Assembly (NCBI GenBank): GCA_022564115.1 | Contig: JADFMB010000007.1 | Location: 1-33,413 of the forward strand | Reading direction: 5' to 3' | Origin: Pseudomonadota bacterium | GTDB taxonomy: Bacteria > Pseudomonadota > Alphaproteobacteria > Rhodospirillales > Casp-alpha2 | DNA: 33,413 nucleotides | Shown: piece after piece, positions 7,869 through 16,093 of the stretch | Layout of the letters: the number at the start of each line of letters is the position of its first letter | Numbering within the stretch: position 1 is the stretch's first letter | Notes under the pieces: generated by a model | Databases searched by the model: none | The model's input: the letters and a program-made list of their open reading frames with translations, nothing else | Told to the model about the DNA's origin: nothing | Position numbers and translations under genes: made by a program

Positions 7869-8665
7869 GCGCTGGCGCCCCTGAGGTCGGCGATCCCGGT
7901 CATCCGGAAGCGGAGGTCGATTTGCCGGGTGATTTCGGGCCGGGGCGCGATGTCCCAGGTCCATTTCAGGCCCGTCGCCGGAAGGGTTGCCCCGAACAGC
8001 GGGTCGATTTCCCGCAACACCTCGTCGCCGTCGCAGATCACGCGCTGGCTTTCCGTCAACAGGCAGACCCGGCCCGGCAGCGCCGCCAGCAGCTCCAGGT
8101 GGTGATCGACGATGCGCCGGGCGAAGGCCTTGATGCCGTCTTCATCGTAGCCCTTGCCCTTTTTCTCCACCCAGCCCATGGGCAACAACGGCAGTTGCGT
8201 CAGCACGTTGGCCGACACCACCAGGTCGGCGTCGGCGAAAGCCCCGGCGTCGGCTTGCGGCGGCGGCAGGGGCCCGGCGCGGCCTTCGCGGACGTGGGTC
8301 CAGGTGGCGTCGGCCAGGCCGGTGATGTCGGCGGTCTCGAGGCGCACGTTGGTCATGTCATGGACCTTTTTCCGGGCCGCCGGCAAGTGGAAGATATCGA
8401 CCAGAACCACGTCGGAGAAAGTCTCGGAAAGTTCGGCCAAAGGAATATCCAGCAACAGCCCCGAGCCCAGGACAATGACCCGGTCATGAGAAATACCCTC
8501 GGCCGCGTCCCCGATCACCTTGTGGCAGTGTTCCAGGTGCGGCGCCCAGGCGTCTCGGCAGCGCCGGTGCCGGGCCTCGATGGCGATCAGTTCCCTGGCG
8601 TAGCCCATGTCCCGGATCGGCGCCGGGCAGGGCAGGGTCAGATGCTTGAACCACTCGGCCAGCAT
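7865..8665 (-). CDS. Uncharacterised Rossmann-fold protein, methyltransferase-like
   Basis: I do not recognise a named family. The 266-residue soluble protein has a plausible SAM-binding first strand and loop, VIVLGSGLLLDIPL (63-76), followed by VVLVDIFH (86-93) as an acidic second strand. This is the order found in class I methyltransferases. A later DADLVVSANVLTQLPL segment fits motif IV. No DPPY or NPPY signature is present, so a nucleic-acid base is not an obvious substrate. It starts 12 bp after mutL, so it is likely the last gene of a pgi-mutL transcript. It converges with rsmD with a 4-bp overlap. Confidence 0.6.
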   Translation of the reverse strand: MLAEWFKHLTLPCPAPIRDMGYARELIAIEARHRRCRDAWAPHLEHCHKVIGDAAEGISHDRVIVLGSGLLLDIPLAELSETFSDVVLVDIFHLPAARKKVHDMTNVRLETADITGLADATWTHVREGRAGPLPPPQADAGAFADADLVVSANVLTQLPLLPMGWVEKKGKGYDEDGIKAFARRIVDHHLELLAALPGRVCLLTESQRVICDGDEVLREIDPLFGATLPATGLKWTWDIAPRPEITRQIDLRFRMTGIADLRGASA

Positions 8666-8677
8666 GAGGGGTAATGA

Positions 8678-10480
8678 CTACCGCCGCCCGAACAGCTTCT
8701 CGATGTCGGCCAGTTTCAACTCCACGTAGGTCGGCCGCCCGTGGCTGCACTGGCCGGAATGGGGGGTGGTCTCCATCTCGCGCAGCAGCGCGTTCATCTC
8801 CGCCCCGTTCAGCCGCCGCCCGGCGCGCACGCTTCCGTGGCAGGCCATGGTCGCGCAGACGTCGCCGAGGCGCTGCTTCAACGCCAGGCCTTCGTCGAAG
8901 GCCGCCAGGTCGTCGGCGAGGTCGCGGACCAGTCCCTGGATGTCGGTCTCCCCCAACAGGGCCGGGATTTCCCGCACCATCACGGCGCCGTCGCCGAAGG
9001 CCTCGATCACCAGCCCCAGTTCCGCAAGCTCATCGGCGCGTTCAATCAGCCGCCCCTGCGCGCCTTCGTCCAGTTCCACCACTTCCGGGATCAGCATCCC
9101 CTGGCGCGGGACGCCGCCGGATTCCAGCGCCTTCTTGATCCGTTCCTGGACCAGCCGTTCGTGGGCGGCGTGCTGATCGACGATGACGATGCCGTCCACG
9201 GTCTGGGCGATGATGTAGGTCTCGTGCACCTGGGCGCGGGCGACGCCGAGGGGGTAATCGGCCAAATCCCCGGTTTCCTGGTCGTCGACAATAGAACCGG
9301 ACGGCGGCGCGTCGAGGTCGGGGAGCGGGCGGTGGAATTCGTCGGCGCGTTCTCTTAGCCCGGCCCTGAGCCCGGCCGATGGGTAACCGCCTCCGCCTCC
9401 GGGGGCCCCGGAGGATATAGAAAACCCGCCGCCGCCGGGCCTGGCCGCGCCGAGCGCCGCGCTGGCGACCGTGGTCGAGGCCCGGTGTCCGGCTTTGGCC
9501 AGCGCGTGCTTCAAGGCGCCGACGATCAGCCCCCGCACCAGCCCGGAATCGCGGAACCGGACCTCTGCTTTCGCCGGATGGACGTTGACGTCGACGGCTT
9601 CGCCCGGCAGCTCCAAAAACAGCGCCACCAGCGGATAACGCTCCGCGGCGATGAATTCCCGGTACGCCCCGCGGAGCGCGCCGTACAGAAGCCTGTCCCT
9701 GACCGGACGGCCGTTGACGAACAGGAACTGCATTTGCGCGTTGCCCCTATTCAGGGTCGGCAGCCCGGCATAACCGGAAAGCTTCATCCCTTCGCGTTCG
9801 GCGTCGATGGCCATGGCGTTATCGTGGAAATCCCTGCCCATGATGCGCTCGAGGCGGTCGAGGAGGGCCTCGTTGCCGGAGGCCGGCGGCAGCTTGACCA
9901 GGTCGCGTTCGCCGTCGCTCAGGGAAAATCCGATCCCCGGATAAGCCATGGCCAGGCGCTTGACGGCGTCGACGGCGTGGGTCTGTTCGGTGCGCGGCGT
10001 CTTCAGGAACTTGAGCCTCGCCGGGGTGGCGAAAAACAGGTCGCGGACCTCGATGCGGGTGCCCTTGGGGTGGGCCGCCGGTTCCGGCCCCGTGAGCGCG
10101 CCGCCTTCGACGGAAAGGGCCCAGGCGTCGTCCGCCCCGGTGGCGCGGCTGGCGATGGAAAGCCTGGCCACGGCGCCGATCGACGGCAACGCCTCGCCGC
10201 GGAAGCCCAGGCTGTCGATGGCCAGCAGGTCGTCGTCGGGGAGCTTTGACGTGGCGTGGCGCTCGACGGCCAGGGTGAGGTCGTCCTTGCTCATGCCGTG
10301 GCCGTCGTCGGATACGGCGATCAGCGTCTGGCCGCCGTCGCGGATCACGGCGTCGATGCGCGTCGCCCCGGCGTCGATGGCGTTTTCCACCAGTTCCTTG
10401 ACCACCGAGGCCGGGCGCTCGACTACCTCGCCGGCGGCGATGCGGTTGATGACGGTTTCCGGCAGACGGCGGATGATCAC
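8678..10480 (-). CDS. mutL: DNA mismatch repair protein MutL, endonuclease type
   Basis: The 600-residue protein couples MutS mismatch recognition to strand removal. The GHKL ATPase is intact: ENAIDAG (32-38), DDGHGM (58-63), GFRGEAL (92-98). After a glycine- and proline-rich linker (about 330-410), the C-terminal domain carries [12 protein letters not shown] at 435-446. This matches the DQHA(X)2E(X)4E metal-site motif of nicking MutL proteins. ACHGSVRAG and CSHGRP near the C-terminus complete the metal site, and FGRR ends the protein as usual. So this MutL is expected to nick DNA itself, as in bacteria without MutH. Its ATG overlaps the pgi stop (ATGA). Confidence 0.96.
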   Translation of the reverse strand: MIIRRLPETVINRIAAGEVVERPASVVKELVENAIDAGATRIDAVIRDGGQTLIAVSDDGHGMSKDDLTLAVERHATSKLPDDDLLAIDSLGFRGEALPSIGAVARLSIASRATGADDAWALSVEGGALTGPEPAAHPKGTRIEVRDLFFATPARLKFLKTPRTEQTHAVDAVKRLAMAYPGIGFSLSDGERDLVKLPPASGNEALLDRLERIMGRDFHDNAMAIDAEREGMKLSGYAGLPTLNRGNAQMQFLFVNGRPVRDRLLYGALRGAYREFIAAERYPLVALFLELPGEAVDVNVHPAKAEVRFRDSGLVRGLIVGALKHALAKAGHRASTTVASAALGAARPGGGGFSISSGAPGGGGGYPSAGLRAGLRERADEFHRPLPDLDAPPSGSIVDDQETGDLADYPLGVARAQVHETYIIAQTVDGIVIVDQHAAHERLVQERIKKALESGGVPRQGMLIPEVVELDEGAQGRLIERADELAELGLVIEAFGDGAVMVREIPALLGETDIQGLVRDLADDLAAFDEGLALKQRLGDVCATMACHGSVRAGRRLNGAEMNALLREMETTPHSGQCSHGRPTYVELKLADIEKLFGRR

Positions 10481-12057
10481 GGTTGTTTCTCCTGTTCGGC
10501 TTTGCGGGCGCGGGCGATCAGCCCCCGGGTGGAGGAATCATGATCCCCGGAAGCCGCCCGGCCCAGGACTTCCGGCAAGATCGCCGCCGCCAGTTCCTTG
10601 CCCAGCTCCACGCCCCACTGGTCGAACGGGTTGATGCCCCAGATGACGGCCTGGACGAAGACCTTGTGTTCGTAAAGGGCGATCAACTGGCCGAGGGTGA
10701 AGGGATCGACCCGGTCCATCAGGATGGTGTTCGACGGCCGGTTGCCTGCGAACGCCTTGTGCGGGGGCTGACCACCGTTGTCACGGCCCTTCATCAGGGC
10801 TTCCGACTGGGCGAAGGCATTGGCCAGGAGCCGTTGGTGGTGGTCGCCACCGCCGATAGGGTGGTGGGTCCGCAAGGGGACGATGAAATCGCTGGCGATC
10901 AATCGCCGGCCCTGATGGATGGCCTGATAAAAGGCGTGCTGGCCAACCGTCCCCGGTTCGCCGAAGACGATGGGCGCGCCGCCGGCCTCGAGGACGGTTC
11001 CGTCGCGGCCGATGGACTTGCCGTTGCTTTCCATCTCCAACTGCCGGAGGTAGTTGGGCAACAGAGCCAACCCCTCGTCATAGGGCAGCACCGCGAGCGC
11101 CTCGGCGCCCAGGAAGTCGATGTTCCAGATACCGATCAGCCCCAGTATCACCGGCATGTTGGAGTCGAGCGGCGCGCCCAGGAAGTGCCGGTCCATGTCG
11201 TGGGCGCCGGAAAGCAGGGCGGCGAAATTCTCCCAGCCGACGGCCAACGCCGCCACCAGCCCGACCCCCGACCACACGGAAAACCGCCCGGCGACCCCTT
11301 CGGACAGCGCAATGACGCTGTCTTCGCCGATGCCGAAATCCTTGGCCGCGCCGGCGTTGGCGGTGACGGCGATGAAATGAGTGGCGGCATCATAGCCCAG
11401 GGATTCGGTCATCCAGCTCCGCGCGGTTCGGGCGTTGGTCAGGGTTTCCTCGGTGGTGAAGGATTTCGACGCAATGATGAAAAGCGTCGTTTCGGGGACC
11501 AAGCCGTCGAGGATTTGCGCGATCTGGGCGCCGTCGACGTTGCAGACGAAATGGATATCGGGGCCGTCCCGATAGGCCTCGAGCGCGCCGACCACCATCG
11601 CCGGGCCCAGGTGCGAGCCGCCGGCGCCGATATGAACGACGGCCTCGAAGGGTTTTCCGGTGGCGCCGGTCATATTGGCGTCCCGGATGTCGCGGCAAAT
11701 CCGTTCCATGGCCTTGCGGGCGGCGATGATTTCCACATTATCGCCGGGGCCGCCGGGGTCACGGAGCGCCATATGCAGCGCCGGGCGCCCCTCGGTGGCA
11801 TTGATTTCCTCGCCGGCGGCCAGGCGCCCGCGCCAGCCTTCGACGTCGGCCTCGCGGGCGAGGTCAACCAACAACGCATAAGTTTCGGCGCTCGCCCGGT
11901 TCTTGGAATAATCGAGGAACAGCCCGCCCAGGCCCACCGACATCGCCTCGAAGCGGTCCTCGTCGCCGGCGAACAGGTCGCGCATGTGCAGGCCGGCGGT
12001 TTTCTCGCGGTGGGCTTCGAGCGCCTTCCAGGCGGGAGAGCTTTTCAAGGACGCCAT
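10477..12057 (-). CDS. pgi: Glucose-6-phosphate isomerase
   Basis: The 526-residue enzyme interconverts glucose 6-phosphate and fructose 6-phosphate. Family signatures are visible: [15 protein letters not shown] (phosphate-binding loop), [27 protein letters not shown], the His of [12 protein letters not shown] and DQWGVELGK near the C-terminus. I start at ATG 12057; the longer reading from 12126 begins with TTG and adds an unlikely 23 residues. The final TGA overlaps the mutL ATG, so the genes are coupled. About 110 bp separate the start from the M16 gene upstream. I see no clear promoter in that gap. Confidence 0.94.
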   Translation of the reverse strand: MASLKSSPAWKALEAHREKTAGLHMRDLFAGDEDRFEAMSVGLGGLFLDYSKNRASAETYALLVDLAREADVEGWRGRLAAGEEINATEGRPALHMALRDPGGPGDNVEIIAARKAMERICRDIRDANMTGATGKPFEAVVHIGAGGSHLGPAMVVGALEAYRDGPDIHFVCNVDGAQIAQILDGLVPETTLFIIASKSFTTEETLTNARTARSWMTESLGYDAATHFIAVTANAGAAKDFGIGEDSVIALSEGVAGRFSVWSGVGLVAALAVGWENFAALLSGAHDMDRHFLGAPLDSNMPVILGLIGIWNIDFLGAEALAVLPYDEGLALLPNYLRQLEMESNGKSIGRDGTVLEAGGAPIVFGEPGTVGQHAFYQAIHQGRRLIASDFIVPLRTHHPIGGGDHHQRLLANAFAQSEALMKGRDNGGQPPHKAFAGNRPSNTILMDRVDPFTLGQLIALYEHKVFVQAVIWGINPFDQWGVELGKELAAAILPEVLGRAASGDHDSSTRGLIARARKAEQEKQP

Positions 12058-12168
12058 GGTGAAAACAACCGGTTCCGTCGGGGCGCTGTGCGGGAAGACG
12101 AGACTACCAGAGATGGATGGCCGCAACCAGTACCCCCAGGCGGCTGGACGGGGTGTTCATACCAAGGA

Positions 12169-13512
12169 TCAGTTAGTACTCTTGACCCCGTCGGGCTGGC
12201 CGACGACGACCACGGTCAGCATGTCAGGACGCAGCAGCTTCCTGGCCAGCCGGTTGACGTCGTCCAAGGTCACCGCCTCGATCAGGCCGTTGCGGCGGTC
12301 GGGATAGTCGATGCCCAGGTTGTCCATCTGGATGCCGATCAGCATCGAGGCGATGCGGCTCGACGACGTGAAGCTGAGCGGATAGGACCCGGTCAAATAG
12401 GTCTTGGCGTCGGCCAGTTCCTTTTCGCTCATGCCCTTTCTCGCCATGCGGGTCCATTCCGCGCGCATGACGGCAATGGTTTCCGAGGCGCTTTTGTTGG
12501 CGGTGCCGGCGCCGCCGAAGATCAACCCGGCGCGGTCCAGGGGATGCAGGGTGGAGTAGACGGAGTACGCCAGCCCCCGCTCTTCGCGCACCGTGTTGTA
12601 GAGCCTGGACGTGAAGCCGCCGCCGCCGAGCACGTGGTTCATCACGAAAGCGGCGTAGAAATCCTTATCCTGGCGTTTTAGCCCCTTGTCGGCGAAGATG
12701 ATGGCGCTTTGCGGCGCCGGCTTGGTGACGACCACCGTGCGGCCCTGGCCCTCGAGGACCGCTTCCGGGATCGCCCAGGCCCCAGCCTTTGCCGGCAGCC
12801 CGCCGAATATCTTGTCGAGCACGGTCTTCAGCGCCTCGGCGGTGATGTCGCCGACGACGCCGATCGTCAGGTTGTCCTTGGCCAGCCGGCGTTGGGCGAA
12901 GCCCTTGAGGTCGGCCTGGGTGATGGCGGCGACGGTTTCCAGGGTTCCGCCGACGGGGCGGCCATAGGGGTGGGCCGGGAACAGGGTCTTGAACAGGGTC
13001 TTGCCGGCGATGGCGTTGGGCTCTTCGGCTTCCTGGCGGAGAGAGGAAAGAAGCTGGCTCCTGATCCTTTCCATCGGCTCGGCATCGAAACGCGGCCGGG
13101 TCAGCGCCAGGGTCAGGAGATCGAAGGCCGTGGCCTTGTTTTCGACCAGGGTCCGGAGCCGGCCGCCGAAATTATCCCGCCCGGCATCGAAGTGCAGCGT
13201 AATGACCAGATCCTCGAGCCGCCCCTGAAAGGTCTTGCTGTCGAGATCGCCGGCGCCTTCGTCGAGCAGGGTGGAAACCATGTTGGCCAAGCCTCCCCGG
13301 CCCTCGGGGTCGAGCGCCGCGCCGCCGCGAAAGGCGAAGCGCATGGTGATGATCGGGTTGGTGTGATCGCGCACCAGCCAAGCCTCGATGCCGCCGGTTG
13401 ATATCACTCTCTCGATGGTCACCGCGTAGGCCGGCGGCGGGGCGAAGAGGACGCTCAACAGCACGGCCAGCAGGAACAGAGGCGCGAAAAAGGTTTTTGT
13501 TTTTCCGGTCAT
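12169..13512 (-). CDS. M16 family peptidase-like protein, inactive subunit
   Basis: The 447-residue exported protein has a clear signal peptide ending in AYA (about residue 30). The pitrilysin fold is recognisable from GLANMVSTLLDEG, SFTSSSRIASMLIG and the Gly-rich GGGGFTSRLYNTVREERGLAYSV segment. The zinc motif HxxEH is absent: NMVST stands where the upstream paralogue has HFLEH. In this family an active and an inactive subunit commonly form a heterodimer, as with mitochondrial processing peptidase. The R/Y pair in SRLYNTVREERGLAYSV, used for substrate binding by the partner, is kept. It lies 7 bp after the active M16 gene. Confidence 0.88.
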   Translation of the reverse strand: MTGKTKTFFAPLFLLAVLLSVLFAPPPAYAVTIERVISTGGIEAWLVRDHTNPIITMRFAFRGGAALDPEGRGGLANMVSTLLDEGAGDLDSKTFQGRLEDLVITLHFDAGRDNFGGRLRTLVENKATAFDLLTLALTRPRFDAEPMERIRSQLLSSLRQEAEEPNAIAGKTLFKTLFPAHPYGRPVGGTLETVAAITQADLKGFAQRRLAKDNLTIGVVGDITAEALKTVLDKIFGGLPAKAGAWAIPEAVLEGQGRTVVVTKPAPQSAIIFADKGLKRQDKDFYAAFVMNHVLGGGGFTSRLYNTVREERGLAYSVYSTLHPLDRAGLIFGGAGTANKSASETIAVMRAEWTRMARKGMSEKELADAKTYLTGSYPLSFTSSSRIASMLIGIQMDNLGIDYPDRRNGLIEAVTLDDVNRLARKLLRPDMLTVVVVGQPDGVKSTN

Positions 13513-13519
13513 GGAGGGA

Positions 13520-14881
13520 TCAACCCGTCTTCTTTTGCAACAGCCACGCGGTCACCGAGCGGCCTTCCTTCAACACCGCCTTGGCCGCCGCGTTCACCTC
13601 CTCGACGGTGACGGCGCCGATGCGGTCCGGCCAGGCCTCGACGTCCTCGACCGTCATGCCGATGGCCAGCGCCGCGCCCAACGCCCGGGCGCCGCCTTGC
13701 AGGGAATCGCGGGCATAGACGGCCTGCGCCCGCAGGCGCTTCCTGGCCCGGGCGACCTCCGAGGCGGTGACGCCCTGGGTCAATATCTTCGTCAGTTCCG
13801 CCTCCATGGCCTTTTCCAGGGCCTCCATGGTAACTCCGGGTTGAGGGCTGGCGTAAAGGGAAAACCGGCCGGGCCCGCGGGCGTCGGGCGCGTAGTAGCT
13901 GCCCGCCGAGACGGCGATTTTATCTTCGACGACCAGGGACTGATAGAGGCGGCTGGTGGCGCCGGCGCCCAAAATGTCGGTCAACACCTCAAGCGCATAG
14001 GCGTGTACCGTTTCGCCGGTCAAATAGCTGGGCGCCAGGTAGGTGCGGCTCCACGACGGCTGGCGCACGCGCGCGTCCTTGTAAACGAGCCTGCGGCTGG
14101 CGCTCTGCGGCGGTTCCTGGGGCCGGACCCGGACCGTCGGTTCCTGGGCCGGGATGCGGCCGTAATATTTTTCCGCCAGTGGTTTCAGCTTCGCCGCCGT
14201 GATGTCGCCGGCGACGACCAGGATGGCGTTGCCCGGCGCATACCATTTTTTATAGAACGCCATGACGCTTTTCAGGCTCCGCGTCTCGATCTCGTGGGCC
14301 CAGCCGATGACCGGGCGGCGGTAGGGATAGTTCAGGAACAGCGCCGCGTTGACCTGTTCGCGCAGGATCGCTCCCGGGTTGTTGTCGGTGCGCGACCGGC
14401 GTTCCTCCAGCACCACCGCCTTTTCCGTCGCCACGCCCTGTTCGGTGAGCCTGAGATTGGTCATCCGGTCGGCTTCCATCTCCATCACCATCTCCAGGCG
14501 ATCAACGGCGATGGTCTGGAAATAGGCGGTGTAGTCGGTGGACGTGAACGCGTTTTCACGGCCGCCGTTGCGGGCCAGTATCTTGGAAAATTCCCCGGGC
14601 TGGCGTTTTTTCGTGCCCTTGAACATCAGGTGTTCGAGGAAATGCGCGATCCCGGATTCGCCCGGGCCTTCATCCGCCGACCCGACGCCGTACCAGACCA
14701 TGTGGGTGACCACCGGCACCCGGTGGTTGCCGACGACGACCACCCGCATGCCGTTGGCGAGCGTAAAGGTCTCGGGGTTGAACACCCCGGCCCGGGCGGC
14801 CGTGTTTAGGCCGGGAACCAGGCACAGAACCAAAAAGGCGAGCGCCAGGAACGCCCGCTTCGTCGTCGAAGCGTCTTTCAT
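13520..14881 (-). CDS. M16 family zinc metallopeptidase, active subunit
   Basis: The 453-residue exported peptidase carries the inverted zinc motif HFLEH at residues 80-84 (in SGIAHFLEHLMFKGT), and a downstream glutamate in VVLEERRSRTD. The N-terminus is a signal peptide (hydrophobic 11-28, ARA at 29-31). It should work in the periplasm with the inactive paralogue encoded immediately downstream. Its start is 3 bp from the stop of the BamF-like lipoprotein gene, so it belongs to the same transcript. The natural substrates are not known to me. Confidence 0.92.
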   Translation of the reverse strand: MKDASTTKRAFLALAFLVLCLVPGLNTAARAGVFNPETFTLANGMRVVVVGNHRVPVVTHMVWYGVGSADEGPGESGIAHFLEHLMFKGTKKRQPGEFSKILARNGGRENAFTSTDYTAYFQTIAVDRLEMVMEMEADRMTNLRLTEQGVATEKAVVLEERRSRTDNNPGAILREQVNAALFLNYPYRRPVIGWAHEIETRSLKSVMAFYKKWYAPGNAILVVAGDITAAKLKPLAEKYYGRIPAQEPTVRVRPQEPPQSASRRLVYKDARVRQPSWSRTYLAPSYLTGETVHAYALEVLTDILGAGATSRLYQSLVVEDKIAVSAGSYYAPDARGPGRFSLYASPQPGVTMEALEKAMEAELTKILTQGVTASEVARARKRLRAQAVYARDSLQGGARALGAALAIGMTVEDVEAWPDRIGAVTVEEVNAAAKAVLKEGRSVTAWLLQKKTG

Positions 14882-14884
14882 GGT

Positions 14885-15457
14885 CTAGAAGTCCAAAAGG
14901 CCCTTGCGCTTGGCTTTGCGTTTGATTTCAGGCGTCTCGCCTTCGTTCAGCGGTTTGCCGAGGGCCTGGTTCTCCTGGATGCGTTTTTGCTCTTTCCTGG
15001 CGTCGACGATAGTGCTGCCGGGCTCCTTGTCGTCGACCCAGAAGATCAATTTGTCGACAAACGCCTGATCCTGGGAGCTGAGGATCGAGGTTTCCTCATT
15101 GATGATGGCGCGGATGTCCGGGGTCGCGGACAGGGCGCCGGTATCCCTCAACAACGCCATCAGCCCGGTGCTGCCTTTCAGCGGCTTCGCCACGCCGCTT
15201 TTCCTGACCGTATTTTCCAGGATTGCCCGTTCGGCGCGGTACTTCGCGGAATCGACCTGTGGGCGGATGGTGCCCGGGGCCGGGGGCCGGAGCCTGTAAT
15301 CCGGCGGCAGGCTCAAGGGCGGGCGGGAATAGACGGCGAATTCATCGGGCGAGGTTTTATCGCCGCTAAAGGCCTTGCGCGCCGATTCGCAGCCCGAAAG
15401 CAACGCCACGGCCAGCGCGAGGGACAGAAAGGCGGTCGTTTTTTTCATTGGGTTCAT
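14885..15457 (-). CDS. bamF: DUF3035 lipoprotein, BamF-type subunit of the outer-membrane assembly complex
   Basis: The 190-residue protein has a lipoprotein signal with lipobox LLSGC (C23). Soon after comes TSPDEF (PDEF at 37-40), then SRPPLSLPPDYRLRPPAPG. The R/TxPDEF motif is shared by BamC of gammaproteobacteria and BamF of alphaproteobacteria, and DUF3035 is the domain of BamF. So it probably sits at the periplasmic face of the outer membrane with the BAM complex. The rest is polar and ends in a basic stretch (KRKAKRKGLLDF). The start may also be ATG 15448; neither has a clear ribosome site. It is placed just downstream of lspA, whose product would process it. Confidence 0.82.
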   Translation of the reverse strand: MNPMKKTTAFLSLALAVALLSGCESARKAFSGDKTSPDEFAVYSRPPLSLPPDYRLRPPAPGTIRPQVDSAKYRAERAILENTVRKSGVAKPLKGSTGLMALLRDTGALSATPDIRAIINEETSILSSQDQAFVDKLIFWVDDKEPGSTIVDARKEQKRIQENQALGKPLNEGETPEIKRKAKRKGLLDF

Positions 15458-15552
15458 AATTCTATCGCGGGGGGTCTATCGCCGGCCGCCAGCGGTTTTG
15501 TTAAACGAACGATTGCGCCGAGGTCCGCCGATTTTCGTTCCAACCCCCTATT

Positions 15553-16086
15553 TTAGCTCTTTTTTTCCTTTTCAAACAAGGAATCTAGAATCAATACCAC
15601 GGCGCCGACAGTGATGGCGCTGTCGGCCAGGTTGAACGCCGGCCAATGGGTGTCCCAGGCGTGAAAGTCCAGGAAGTCGACGACCGCCCCGAATTGCAGC
15701 CGGTCGATCAAGTTGCCCATGGCGCCGCCGATTATCAAACCGAGGCCGACGGCGGCCCGGAGGTGGCGGACACGGTAAAGCCAGACCGCCAGGACGGCCG
15801 AAATCGCCACCGCCGCCAGGGGCAGGAACCAGGCGCTGAGCCAGCCGCCGGAATCGAGGAACCCGAAGCTGATACCCCGGTTCCAGCCCAGGACCAGGTT
15901 GAAGAAAGGCGTCAACGGGATGACCCGGGGCGGCTGCATGACGGAGCCGAGGATCCACCATTTGCTGATTTGATCGAGGATGATGACCGCCGCCGCCAGG
16001 CCCAGGCCCTTGAAGAACATGGGCCGGAACGTCATCCCGGCCGGGCCGTTGTTTTGGGTTGCGTCCGTGTCGGGGTCCGGGGCCAT
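15553..16086 (-). CDS. lspA: Lipoprotein signal peptidase (signal peptidase II)
   Basis: The 177-residue inner-membrane aspartyl protease cleaves signal peptides of prolipoproteins after lipid attachment. Four membrane segments are visible. The catalytic aspartates are in GNLIDR (D128) and FNLADS (D155), and NRGISFG at 69-75 is conserved. I start at ATG 16086, seven bases after the ileS stop and with an AAGGCGG-like site inside the ileS end. An internal ATG at 16035 (MTFRPMFF) would also give a good protein. The long ORF extension overlaps ileS and is discarded. The ribF-ileS-lspA order is the same as in E. coli. Confidence 0.93.
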   Translation of the reverse strand: MAPDPDTDATQNNGPAGMTFRPMFFKGLGLAAAVIILDQISKWWILGSVMQPPRVIPLTPFFNLVLGWNRGISFGFLDSGGWLSAWFLPLAAVAISAVLAVWLYRVRHLRAAVGLGLIIGGAMGNLIDRLQFGAVVDFLDFHAWDTHWPAFNLADSAITVGAVVLILDSLFEKEKKS

Positions 16087-16093
16087 GGCCCGA

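Noticed and set aside
10483-12681. 732-codon open frame on the plus strand
   Set aside because: It is antisense to pgi and runs on into the next minus-strand gene. Its peptide is rich in G, R, D and H, as expected from GC-rich mirror frames, and shows no family motif.
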